The notes below the pieces were generated by a model. That model was not told the DNA's origin and made no database searches. It saw only the letters and a list, made by a program, of their open reading frames with translations. Position numbers and translations under genes: made by a program. This document shows positions 37,971 to 51,225 of a stretch of 64,000 bases of DNA, in pieces; the first letter of the stretch is position 1, and every line of letters starts with the position of its first letter. Source of the stretch: Luzula sylvatica (lineage: Eukaryota > Streptophyta > Magnoliopsida > Poales > Juncaceae); the NCBI GenBank assembly GCA_946800325.1, contig OX326959.1:30418527-30482526 (forward strand), read 5' to 3'.

Positions 37971-40900
37971 TCTTGTTTTGAATCGAAAAACAAACTGTCA
38001 TAGTGTTTATGAAATTTGGTGAAAAGTTATGTAGTAAAAGATACGATACAAATGATCTAAAAACACGTTATTTGAACTCCTCAAAACGTTAAAATCTTGT
38101 TTTGAATCGAAAAATAAACTTCCTTAGTGTTTGTGAAATTTGGTGAAAAGTTATGTAGTAAAAGATACGAAACAAATGATCTAAAAACACGTTATTTGAA
38201 CTCCTCAAAGCGTTAAAATCTTGTTTTGAATCGAAAAACAAACTTCCTTAGTGTTTGTGAAATTTGGTGAAAAGTTATGTAGTAAAAGATACGATACAAA
38301 TGATCTAAAAACACGTTATTTGAACTCCTCAAAGCGTTAAAATCTTGTTTTGAATCGAAAAACAAACTTTCTTAGTGTTTGTGAAATTTGGTGAAAAGTT
38401 ATGTAGTAAAAGATACGATACAAATGATCTAAAAACACGTTATTTGAACTCCTCAAAGCGTTAAAATCTTGTTTTGAATCGAAAAATAAACTTCCTTAGT
38501 GTTTGTGAAATTTGGTGAAAAGTTATGTAGTAAAAGATACGATACAAATGATCTAAAAACACGTTATTTGAACTCCTCATAGCGTTAAAATCTTGTTTTG
38601 AATCGAAAAACAAACTTCCTTAGTGTTTGTGAAAATTTGGTGAAAAGTTATGTAGTAAAAGATACGATACAAATGATCTAAAAACATGTTATTTGAACTC
38701 CTCAAAGCGTTAAAATCTTGTTTTGAATCTAAAAACAAACTTTCTTAGTGTTTGTGAAATTTGGTGAAAAGTTACGTAGTAAAAGAAACGATACAAACGA
38801 TCTAAAAACATGTTATTTGAACTCCTCAAAACGTTAAAATCTTGTTTTGAATCGAAAAACAAACTGTCATAGTGTTTGTGAAATTTGGTGAAAAGTTATG
38901 TAGTAAAAGATACGATACAAATGATCTAAAAACATGTTATTTGAACTCCTCAAAGCGTTAAAATCTTGTTTTGAATCGAAAAACAAACTTTCTTAGTGTT
39001 TGTGAAATTTGGTGAAAAGTTATGTAGTAAAAGATACGATACAAATGATCTAAAAACATGTTATTTGAACTCCTCAAAGCGTTAAAATCTTGTTTTGAAT
39101 CGAAAAACAAACTGTCATAGTGTTTGTGAAATTTGGTGAAAAGTTATGTAGTAAAAGATACGATACAAATGATCTAAAAACACGTTATTTGAATTCCTCA
39201 AAGCGTTAAAATGTTGTTTTGAATCGAAAAAAAAACTTCCTTAGTGTTTGTGAAATTTGGTGAAAACTTATGTAGTAAAAGATACGATACAAATTATCTA
39301 AAAACATGTTATTTGAACTCCTCAAAGCGTTAAAATCTTGTTTTGAATCGAAAAACAAACTTTCTTAGTGTTTGTGAAATTTGGTGAAAAGTTATGTAGT
39401 AAAAGATACGATACAAATGATCTAAAAACACGTTATTTGAACTCCTCAAAGCGTTAAAATCTTGTTTTGAATCGAAAAACAAACTTTCTTAGTGTTTGTG
39501 AAATTTGGTGAAAAGTTATGTAGTAAAAGATACGATACAAATGATCTAAAAACACGTTATTTGAACTCCTCAAAGCGTTAAAATCTTGTTTTGAATCGAA
39601 AAATAAACTTCCTTAGTGTTTGTGAAATTTGGTGAAAAGTTATGTAGTAAAAGATACGATACAAATGATCTAAAAACACGTTATTTGAACTCCTCATAGC
39701 GTTAAAATCTTGTTTTGAATCGAAAAACAAACTTCCTTAGTGTTTGTGAAAATTTGGTGAAAAGTTATGTAGTAAAAGATACGATACAAATGATCTAAAA
39801 ACATGTTATTTGAACTCCTCAAAGCGTTAAAATCTTGTTTTGAATCTAAAAACAAACTTTCTTAGTGTTTGTGAAATTTGGTGAAAAGTTACGTAGTAAA
39901 AGAAACGATACAAACGATCTAAAAACATGTTATTTGAACTCCTCAAAACGTTAAAATCTTGTTTTGAATCGAAAAATAAACTTCCTTAATGTTTGTGAAA
40001 TTTGGTGAAAAGTTATGTAGTAAAAGATACGATACAAATGATCTAAAAACACGTTATTTGAACTGCTCATAGCGTTAAAATCTTGTTTTGAATCTAAAAA
40101 CAAACTTCCTTAGTGTTTGTGAAATTTGGTGAAAAGTTATGTAGTAAAAATACGATACAAATGATCTACAAACATGTTATTTGAACTCCTCAAAGCTTTA
40201 AAATCTTCTTTTGAATCGAAAAACAAATTTCCTTACTGTTTGTGAAATTTGGTGAAAAGTTATGTAGTAAAAGATACGATACAAATGATCTAAAAACACG
40301 TTATTTGAATTCCTCAAAGCGTTAAAATGTTGTTTTGAATCGAGAAACAAACTTCCTTAGTGTTTGTGAAATTTGGTGAAACGTTATGTAGTAAAAGATA
40401 CGATACAAATTATCTAAAAACATGTTATTTGAACTCCTCAAAGCGTTAAAATCTTGTTTTGAATCGAAAAACAAACTTTCTTAGTGTTTGTGAAATTTGG
40501 TGAAAATTTATGTAGTAAAAGATACGATACAAATGATCTAAAAACACGTTATTTGAACTCCTCAAAGCGTTAAAATCTTGTTTTGAATCGAAAAACAAAC
40601 TTTCTTAGTGTTTGTGAAATTTGGTGAAAAGTTGTGTAGTAAAAGATACGATACAAATGATCTAAAAACACGTTATTTGAACTCCTCAAAACGTTAAAAT
40701 CTTGTTTTGAATCGAAAAATAAACTTCCTTAGTGTTTGTGAAATTTGGTGAAAAGTTATGTAGTAAAAGATACGATACAAATGATCTAAAAACACGTTAT
40801 TTGAACTCCTCATAGCGTTAAAATCTTGTTTTGAATCGAAAAACAAACTTCCTTAGTGTTTGTGAAATTTGGTGAAAAGTTATGTAGTAAAAGATACGAT

Positions 40901-41567
40901 ACAAATGATCTAAAAACATGTTATTTGAACTCCTCAAAGCGTTAAAATCTTGTTTTGAATCTAAAAACAAACTTCCTTAGTGCTTGTGAAATTTGGTGAA
41001 AAGTTATGTAGTAAAAGATACGATACAAATGATCTAAAAACACGTTATTTGAACTCCTCAAAGCGTTAAAATCTTGTTTTGAATCGAAAAAAAAACTTCC
41101 TTAGTGTTTGTGAAATTTGGTGAAAAGTTATGTAGTAAAAGATACGATACAAATGATCTAAAAACAAGTTATTTGAACTCCTCAAAGTGTTAAAATCTTG
41201 TTTTGAATCGAAAAACAAACTGTCATAGTGTTTATGAAATTTGGTGAAAAGTTATGTAGTAAAAGATACGATACAAATGATCTAAAAACACGTTATTTGA
41301 ACTCTTCAAAACGTTAAAATCTTGTTTTGAATCGAAAAATAAACTTCCTTAGTGTTTGTGAAATTTGGTGAAAAGTTATGTAGTAAAAGATACGATACAA
41401 ATGATCTAAAAACACGTTATTTGAACTCCTCAAAGCGTTAAAATCTTGTTTTGAATCGAAAAACAAACTTCCTTAGTGTTTGTGAAATTTGGTGAAAAGT
41501 TATGTAGTAAAAGATACGATACAAATGATCTAAAAACACGTTATTTGAACTCCTCAAAGCGTTAAAA
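37963..41567. repeat. Mosaic partner region of two upstream blocks
   Basis: The left part (37963-40628) matches 33250-35915 and the right part (39397-41567) matches 35800-37970. Within the 1.2-kb overlap both parents agree, so the switch point cannot be fixed more closely. The segment contains only satellite monomers, including 125-bp units at 38630 and 39747 and a 123-bp unit near 40.15 kb. Confidence 0.8.
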
Positions 41568-44500
41568 TGTTGTTTTGAATCGAAAAATAAACTGCCTTAG
41601 TGTTTGTGAAATTTGGTGAAAAGTTCTGTAGTAAAAGATACCATACAAATGATCTAAAAACACGTTATTTGAACTCCTCAAAGCGTTAAAATCTTGTTTT
41701 GAATCGAAAAATAAACTTCCTTAGTGTTTGTGAAATTTGGTGAAAAGTTATGTAGTAAAAGATACGATACAAATGATCTAAAAACACGTTATTTGAACTC
41801 CTCATAGCGTTAAAATCTTGTTTTGAATCGAAAAACAAACTTCCTTAGTGTTTGTGGAATTTGGTGAAAAGTTATGTAGTAAAAGATACGATACAAATGA
41901 TCTAAAAACATGTTATTTGAACTCCTCAAAGCGTTAAAATCTTGTTTTGAATCTAAAAACAAACTTTCTTAGTGTTTGTGTAATTTGGTGAAAAGTTATG
42001 TAGTAAAAGAAACGATACAAATGATCTAAAAACATGTTATTTGAACTCCTCAAAACGTTAAAATCTTGTTTTGAATCGAAAAATAAACTGCCTTAGTGTT
42101 TGTGAAATTTGGTGAAAAGTTATGTAGTAAAAGATACGATACAAATGATCTAAAAACACGTTATTTGAACTCCTCAAAGCGTTAAAATGTTGTTTTGAAT
42201 CGAAAAACAAACTTCCTTAGTGTTTGTGAAATTTGGTGAAAAGTTATGTAGTAAAAAACACGATACAAATTATCTAAAAACATGTTATTTGAACTCCTCA
42301 AAGCGTTAAAATCTTGTTTTGAATCGAAAAACAAACTTTCTTAGTGTCTGTGAAATTTGGTGAAAAGTTCTGTAGTAAAAGATACAATACAAATGATCTA
42401 AAAACACGTTATTTGAACTCCTCAAAGCGTTAAAATCTTGTTTTGAATCGAAAAACAAACTTTCTTAGTGTTTGTGAAATTTGGTGAAAAGTTATGTAGT
42501 AAAAGATACGATACAAATGATCTAAAAACACGTTATTTGAACTCCTCAAAGCGTTAAAATCTTGTTTTGAATCGAAAAATAAACTTCCTTAGTGTTTGTG
42601 AAATTTGGTGAAAAGTTATGTAGTAAAAGATACGATACAAATGATCTAAAAACACGTTATTTGAACTCCTCATAGCGTTAAAATCTTGTTTTGAATCGAA
42701 AAACAAACTTCCTTAGTGTTTGTGAAATTTGGTGAAAAGTTATGTAGTAAAAGATACGATACAAATGATCTAAAAACATGTTATTTGAACTCCTCAAAGC
42801 GTTAAAATCTTGTTTTGAATCGAAAAACAAACTTTCTTAGTGTTTGTGAAATTTGGTGAAAAGTTGTGTAGTAAAAGATATGATACAAATGATCTAAAAA
42901 CACGTTATTTGAACTCCTCAAAACGTTAAAATCTTGTTTTGAATCGAAAAATAAACTTCCTTAGTGTTTGTGAAATTTGGTGAAAAGTTATGTAGTAAAA
43001 GATACGATACAAATGATCTAAAAACACGTTATTTGAACTCCTCATAGCGTTAAAATCTTGTTTTCAATCGAAAAACAAACTTCCTTAGTGTTTGTGAAAT
43101 TTGGTGAAAACTTATGTAGTAAAAGATACGATACAAATGATCTAAAAACATGTTATTTGAACTCCTCAAAGAGTTAAAATCTTGTTTTGAATCTAAAAAC
43201 AAACTTCCTTAGTGCTTGTGAAATTTGGTGAAAAGTTATGTAGTAAAAGATACGATACAAATGATCTAAAAACACGTTATTTGAACACCTCAAAGCGTTA
43301 AAATCTTGTTTTGAATCGAAAAAAAAACTTCCTTAGTGTTTGTGAAATTTGGTGAAAAGTTATGTAGTAAAAGATACGATACAAATGATCTAAAAACACG
43401 TTATTTGAACTCTTCAAAACGTTAAAATCTTGTTTTGAATCGAAAAATAAACTTCCTTAGTGTTTGTGAAATTTGGTGAAAAGTTATGTAGTAAAAGATA
43501 CGATACAAATGATCTAAAAACACGTTATTTGAACTCCTCAAAGCGTTAAAATCTTGTTTTGAATCGAAAAACAAACTTCCTTAGTGTTTGTGAAATTTGG
43601 TGAAAAGTTATGTAGTAAAAGATACGATACAAATGATCTAAAAACACGTTATTTGAACTCCTCAAAGCGTTAAAATGTTGTTTTGAATCGAAAAATAAAC
43701 TGCCTTAGTGTTTGTGAAATTTGGTGAAAAGTTCTGTAGTAAAAGATACCATACAAATGATCTAAAAACACGTTATTTGAACTCCTCAAAGCGTTAAAAT
43801 CTTGTTTTGAATCGAAAAATAAACTTCCTTAGTGTTTGTGAAATTTGGTGAAAAGTTATGTAGTAAAAGATACGATACAAATGATCTAAAAACACGTTAT
43901 TTGAACTCCTCATAGCGTTAAAATCTTGTTTTGAATCGAAAAACAAACTTCCTTAGTGTTTGTGGAATTTGGTGAAAAGTTATGTAGTAAAAGATACGAT
44001 ACAAATGATCTAAAAACATGTTATTTGAACTCCTCAAAGCGTTAAAATCTTGTTTTGAATCTAAAAACAAACTTTCTTAGTGTTTGTGTAATTTGGTGAA
44101 AAGTTATGTAGTAAAAGAAACGATACAAATGATCTAAAAACATGTTATTTGAACTCCTCAAAACGTTAAAATCTTGTTTTGAATCGAAAAATAAACTGCC
44201 TTAGTGTTTGTGAAATTTGGTGAAAAGTTATGTAGTAAAAGATACGATACAAATGATCTAAAAACACGTTATTTGAACTCCTCAAAGCGTTAAAATGTTG
44301 TTTTGAATCGAAAAACAAACTTCCTTAGTGTTTGTGAAATTTGGTGAAAAGTTATGTAGTAAAAAATACGATACAAATTATCTAAAAACATGTTATTTGA
44401 ACTCCTCAAAGCGTTAAAATCTTGTTTTGAATCGAAAAACAAACTTTCTTAGTGTCTGTGAAATTTGGTGAAAAGTTCTGTAGTAAAAGATACAATACAA

Positions 44501-46850
44501 ATGATCTAAAAACACGTTATTTGAACTCCTCAAAGCGTTAAAATCTTGTTTTGAATCGAAAAACAAACTTTCTTAGTGTTTGTGAAATTTGGTGAAAAGT
44601 TATGTAGTAAAAGATACGATACAAATGATCTAAAAACACGTTATTTGAACTCCTCAAAGCGTTAAAATCTTGTTTTGAATCGAAAAATAAACTTCCTTAG
44701 TGTTTGTGAAATTTGGTGAAAAGTTATGTAGTAAAAGATACGATACAAATGATCTAAAAACACGTTATTTGAACTCCTCATAGCGTTAAAATCTTGTTTT
44801 GAATCGAAAAACAAACTTCCTTAGTGTTTGTGAAATTTGGTGAAAAGTTATGTAGTAAAAGATACGATACAAATGATCTAAAAACATGTTATTTGAACTC
44901 CTCAAAGCGTTAAAATCTTGTTTTGAATCGAAAAACAAACTTTCTTAGTGTTTGTGAAATTTGGTGAAAAGTTGTGTAGTAAAAGATATGATACAAATGA
45001 TCTAAAAACACGTTATTTGAACTCCTCAAAACGTTAAAATCTTGTTTTGAATCGAAAAATAAACTTCCTTAGTGTTTGTGAAATTTGGTGAAAAGTTATG
45101 TAGTAAAAGATACGATACAAATGATCTAAAAACACGTTATTTGAACTCCTCATAGCGTTAAAATCTTGTTTTGAATCGAAAAACAAACTTCCTTAGTGTT
45201 TGTGAAATTTGGTGAAAAGTTATGTAGTAAAAGATACGATACAAATGATCTAAAAACATGTTATTTGAACTCCTCAAAGCGTTAAAATCTTGTTTTGAAT
45301 CTAAAAACAAACTTCCTTAGTGCTTGTGAAATTTGGTGAAAAGTTATGTAGTAAAAGATACGATACAAATGATCTAAAAACACGTTATTTGAACACCTCA
45401 AAGCGTTAAAATCTTGTTTTGAATCGAAAAAAAAACTTCCTTAGTGTTTGTGAAATTTGGTGAAAAGTTATGTAGTAAAAGATACGATACAAATGATCTA
45501 AAAACAAGTTATTTGAACTCCTCAAAGTGTTAAAATCTTGTTTTGAATCGAAAAACAAACTGTCATAGTGTTTATGAAATTTGGTGAAAAGTTATGTAGT
45601 AAAAGATACGATACAAATGATCTAAAAACACGTTATTTGAACTCCTCAAAGCGTTAAAATCTTGTTTTGAATCGAAAAACAAACTTCCTTAGTGTTTGTG
45701 AAATTTGGTGAAAAGTTATGTAGTAAAAGATACGATACAAATGATCTAAAAACACGTTATTTGAACTCCTCAAAGCGTTAAAATGTTGTTTTGAATCGAA
45801 AAATAAACTGCCTTAGTGTTTGTGAAATTTGGTGAAAAGTTCTGTAGTAAAAGATACAATACAAATGATCTAAAAACACGTTATTTGAACTCCTCAAAGC
45901 GTTAAAATCTTGTTTTGAATCGAAAAATAAACTTCCTTAGTGTTTGTGAAATTTGGTGAAAAGTTATGTAGTAAAAGATACGATACAAATGATCTAAAAA
46001 CACGTTATTTGAACTCCTCATAGCGTTAAAATCTTGTTTTGAATCGAAAAACAAACTTCCTTAGTGTTTGTGAAATTTGGTGAAAAGTTATGTAGTAAAA
46101 GATACGATACAAATGATCTAAAAACATGTTATTTGAACTCCTCAAAGCGTTAAAATCTTGTTTTGAATCTAAAAACAAACTTTCTTAGTGTTTGTGTAAT
46201 TTGGTGAAAAGTTATGTAGTAAAAGAAACGATACAAATGATCTAAAAACATGTTATTTGAACTCCTCAAAACGTTAAAATCTTGTTTTGAATCGAAAAAT
46301 AAACTGCCTTAGTGTTTGTGAAATTTGGTGAAAAGTTATGTAGTAAAAGATACGATACAAATGATCTAAAAACACGTTATTTGAACTCCTCAAAGCGTTA
46401 AAATGTTGTTTTGAATCGAAAAACAAACTTCCTTAGTGTTTGTGAAATTTGGTGAAAAGTTATGTAGTAAAAAATACAATACAAATTATCTAAAAACATG
46501 TTATTTGAACTCCTCAAAGCGTTAAAATCTTGTTTTGAATCGAAAAACAAACTTTCTTAGTGTCTGTGAAATTTGGTGAAAAGTTCTGTAGTAAAAGATA
46601 CAATACAAATGATCTAAAAACACGTTATTTGAACTCGTCAAAGCGTTAAAATCTTGTTTTGAATCGAAAAACAAACTTTCTTAGTGTTTGTGAAATTTGG
46701 TGAAAAGTTATGTAGTAAAAGATACGATACAAATGATCTAAAAACACGTTATTTGAACTCCTCAAAGCGTTAAAATCTTGTTTTGAATCGAAAAATAAAC
46801 TTCCTTAGTGTTTGTGAAATTTGGTGAAAAGTTATGTAGTAAAAGATACG
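41240..46850. repeat. Second 17-monomer HOR, 2,108 bp, about 2.7 copies
   Basis: Exact 2,108-bp spacings are seen for CTCTTC (41302, 43410), GATACCATAC (41641, 43749), TGTGGAATTT (41854, 43962), GATATGATAC (42881, 44989) and GAACACCTC (43283, 45391). GTTCTGTAG then continues the period from 43731 to 45839. All units are 124 bp. Monomer order differs from the 2,107-bp HOR, so the shared unit number is coincidental or selected, not descent in an obvious way. Private changes include TTTTCAATC near 43064 and AAAGAGTT near 43172. The third copy has one monomer of a different class at about 45.5-45.6 kb. Confidence 0.92.
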
Positions 46851-49800
46851 ATACAAATGATCTAAAAACACGTTATTTGAACTCCTCAAAGCGTTAAAAT
46901 CTTGTTTTGAATCTAAAAACAAACTTTCTTAGTGTTTGTGAAATTTGGTGAAAAGTTATGTAGTAAAAGATACGATACAAATGATCTAAAAACATGTTAT
47001 TTGAACTCCTCAAAGCGTTAAAATCTTGTTTTGAATCGAAAAACAAACTGTCATAGTGTTTGTGAAATTTGGTGAAAAGTTATGTAGTAAAAGATACGAT
47101 ACAAATGATCTAAAAACACGTTATTTGAATTCCTCAAAGCGTTAAAATGTTGTTTTGAATCGAAAAAAAAACTTCCTTAGTGTTTGTGAAATTTGGTGAA
47201 AACTTATGTAGTAAAAGATACGATACAAATTATCTAAAAACATGTTATTTGAACTCCTCAAAGCGTTAAAATCTTGTTTTGAATCGAAAAACAAACTTCC
47301 TTAGTGTTTGTGAAATTTGGTGAAAAGTTATGTAGTAAAAGATACGATACAAATGATCTAAAAACACGTTATTTGAACTCCTCAAAGCGTTAAAATCTTG
47401 TTTTGAATCGAAAAACAAACTTTCTTAGTGTTTGTGAAATTTGGTGAAAAGTTATGTAGTAAAAGATACGATACAAATGATCTAAAAACGCGTTATTTGA
47501 ACTCCTCATAGCGTTAAAATCTAGTTTTGAATCTAAAAACAAACTTCCTTAGTGTTTGTGAAATTTGGTGAAAAGTTATGTAGTAAAAGATACGATACAA
47601 ATGATCTACAAACATGTTATTTGAACTCATCAAAGCTTTAAAATCTTGTTTTGAATCGAAAAACAAATTTCCTTACTGTTTGTGAAATTTGGTGAAAAGT
47701 TATGTAGTAAAAGATACGATACAAATGATCTAAAAACACGTTATTTGAATTCCTCAAAGCGTTAAAATGTTGTTTTGAATCGAAAAACAAACTTCCTTAG
47801 TGTTTGTGAAATTTGGTGAAACGTTATGTAGTAAAAGATACGATACAAATTATCTAAAGACATGTTATTTGAACTCCTCAAAGCGTTAAAATCTTGTTTT
47901 GAATCGAAAAACAAACTTTCTTAGTGTTTGTGAAATTTGGTGAAAAGTTATGAAGTAAAAGATACGATACAAATGATCTAAAAACACGTTATTTGAACTC
48001 CTCAAAGCGTTAAAATCTTGTTTTGAATCGAAAAACAAACTTTCTTAGTGTTTGTGAAATTTGGTGAAAAGTTCTGTAGTAAAAGATACAATACAAATGA
48101 TCTAAAAACACGTTATTTGAACTCCTCAAAGCGTTAAAATCTTGTTTTGAATCGAAAAATAAACTTCCTTAGTGTTTGTGAAATTTGGTGAAAAGTTATG
48201 TAGTAAAAGATACGATACAAATGATCTAAAAACACGTTATTTGAACTCCTCATAGCGTTAAAATCTTGTTTTGAATCGAAAAACAAACTTCCTTAGTGTT
48301 TGTGAAATTTGGTGAAAAGTTATGTAGTAAAAGATACGATACAAATGATCTAAAAACACGTTATTTGAACTCCTCATAGCGTTAAAATCTTGTTTTGAAT
48401 CGAAAAACAAACTTTCTTAGTGTTTGTGAAATTTAGTGAAAAGTTATGTAGTAAAAGATACGATACAAATGATCTAAAAACATGTTATTTGAACTCCTCA
48501 AAACGTTAAAATCTTGTTTTGAATCGAAAAACAAACTGCCTTAGTGTTTGTGAAATTTGGTGAAAAGTTATGTAGTAAAAGATACGATACAAATGATCTA
48601 AAAACACGTTATTTGAACTCCTCAAAGCGTTAAAATGTTGTTTTGAATCGAAAAACAAACTTCCTTAGTGTTTGTGAAATTTGGTGAAAAGTTATGTAGT
48701 AAAAAATACGATACAAATTATCTAAAAACACGTTATTTGAACTCCTCAAAGCGTTAAAATCTTGTTTTGAATCGAAAAACAAACTTTCTTAGTGTTTGTG
48801 AAATTTGGTGAAAAGTTCTGTAGTAAAAGATACAATACAAATGATCTAAAAACACGTTATTTGAACTCGTCAAAGCGTTAAAATCTTGTTTTGAATCGAA
48901 AAACAAACTTTCTTAGTGTTTGTGAAATTTGGTGAAAAGTTATGTAGTAAAAGATACGATACAAATGATCTAAAAACACGTTATTTGAACTCCTCAAAGC
49001 GTTAAAATCTTGTTTTGAATCGAAAAATAAACTTCCTTAGTGTTTGTGAAATTTGGTGAAAAGTTATGTAGTAAAAGATACGATACAAATGATCTAAAAA
49101 CACGTTATTTGAACTCCTCAAAGCGTTAAAATCTTGTTTTGAATCTAAAAACAAACTTTCTTAGTGTTTGTGAAATTTGGTGAAAAGTTATGTAGTAAAA
49201 GATACGATACAAATGATCTAAAAACATGTTATTTGAACTCCTCAAAGCGTTAAAATCTTGTTTTGAATCGAAAAACAAACTGTCATAGTGTTTGTGAAAT
49301 TTGGTGAAAAGTTATGTAGTAAAAGATACGATACAAATGATCTAAAAACACGTTATTTGAATTCCTCAAAGCGTTAAAATGTTGTTTTGAATCGAAAAAA
49401 AAACTTCCTTAGTGTTTGTGAAATTTGGTGAAAACTTATGTAGTAAAAGATACGATACAAATTATCTAAAAACATGTTATTTGAACTCCTCAAAGCGTTA
49501 AAATCTTGTTTTGAATCGAAAAACAAACTTCCTTAGTGTTTGTGAAATTTGGTGAAAAGTTATGTAGTAAAAGATACGATACAAATGATCTAAAAACACG
49601 TTATTTGAACTCCTCAAAGCGTTAAAATCTTGTTTTGAATCGAAAAACAAACTTTCTTAGTGTTTGTGAAATTTGGTGAAAAGTTATGTAGTAAAAGATA
49701 CGATACAAATGATCTAAAAACGCGTTATTTGAACTCCTCATAGCGTTAAAATCTAGTTTTGAATCTAAAAACAAACTTCCTTAGTGTTTGTGAAATTTGG

Positions 49801-51225
49801 TGAAAAGTTATGTAGTAAAAGATACGATACAAATGATCTACAAACATGTTATTTGAACTCATCAAAGCTTTAAAATCTTGTTTTGAATCGAAAAACAAAT
49901 TTCCTTACTGTTTGTGAAATTTGGTGAAAAGTTATGTAGTAAAAGATACGATACAAATGATCTAAAAACACGTTATTTGAATTCCTCAAAGCGTTAAAAT
50001 GTTGTTTTGAATCGAAAAACAAACTTCCTTAGTGTTTGTGAAATTTGGTGAAACGTTATGTAGTAAAAGATACGATACAAATTATCTAAAGACATGTTAT
50101 TTGAACTCCTCAAAGCGTTAAAATCTTGTTTTGAATCGAAAAACAAACTTTCTTAGTGTTTGTGAAATTTGGTGAAAAGTTATGAAGTAAAAGATACGAT
50201 ACAAATGATCTAAAAACACGTTATTTGAACTCCTCAAAGCGTTAAAATCTTGTTTTGAATCGAAAAACAAACTTTCTTAGTGTTTGTGAAATTTGGTGAA
50301 AAGTTCTGTAGTAAAAGATACAATACAAATGATCTAAAAACACGTTATTTGAACTCCTCAAAGCGTTAAAATCTTGTTTTGAATCGAAAAATAAACTTCC
50401 TTAGTGTTTGTGAAATTTGGTGAAAAGTTATGTAGTAAAAGATACGATACAAATGATCTAAAAACACGTTATTTGAACTCCTCATAGCGTTAAAATCTTG
50501 TTTTGAATCGAAAAACAAACTTCCTTAGTGTTTGTGAAATTTGGTGAAAAGTTATGTAGTAAAAGATACGATACAAATGATCTAAAAACACGTTATTTGA
50601 ACTCCTCATAGCGTTAAAATCTTGTTTTGAATCGAAAAACAAACTTTCTTAGTGTTTGTGAAATTTAGTGAAAAGTTATGTAGTAAAAGATACGATACAA
50701 ATGATCTAAAAACATGTTATTTGAACTCCTCAAAACGTTAAAATCTTGTTTTGAATCGAAAAACAAACTGCCTTAGTGTTTGTGAAATTTGGTGAAAAGT
50801 TATGTAGTAAAAGATACGATACAAATGATCTAAAAACACGTTATTTGAACTCCTCAAAGCGTTAAAATGTTGTTTTGAATCGAAAAACAAACTTCCTTAG
50901 TGTTTGTGAAATTTGGTGAAAAGTTATGTAGTAAAAAATACGATACAAATTATCTAAAAACACGTTATTTGAACTCCTCAAAGCGTTAAAATCTTGTTTT
51001 GAATCGAAAAACAAACTTTCTTAGTGTTTGTGAAATTTGGTGAAAAGTTCTGTAGTAAAAGATACAATACAAATGATCTAAAAACACGTTATTTGAACTC
51101 GTCAAAGCGTTAAAATCTTGTTTTGAATCGAAAAACAAACTTTCTTAGTGTTTGTGAAATTTGGTGAAAAGTTATGTAGTAAAAGATACGATACAAATGA
51201 TCTAAAAACACGTTATTTGAACTCC
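46570..51225. repeat. 18-monomer HOR, 2,232 bp, about 2.1 copies
   Basis: The CTCGTC marker lies at 46634, 48866 and 51098, and CTAGTTTT at 47521 and 49753, all 2,232 bp apart. AAAGACATG, GTTATGAAG and TTTAGTG variants keep the same spacing. Every unit is 124 bp. To the left the match weakens where TGTCTGTG faces TGTTTGTG; to the right it ends where AAAACG/ATAAACTGCC replaces AAAGCG/ATAAACTTCC. Confidence 0.92.
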
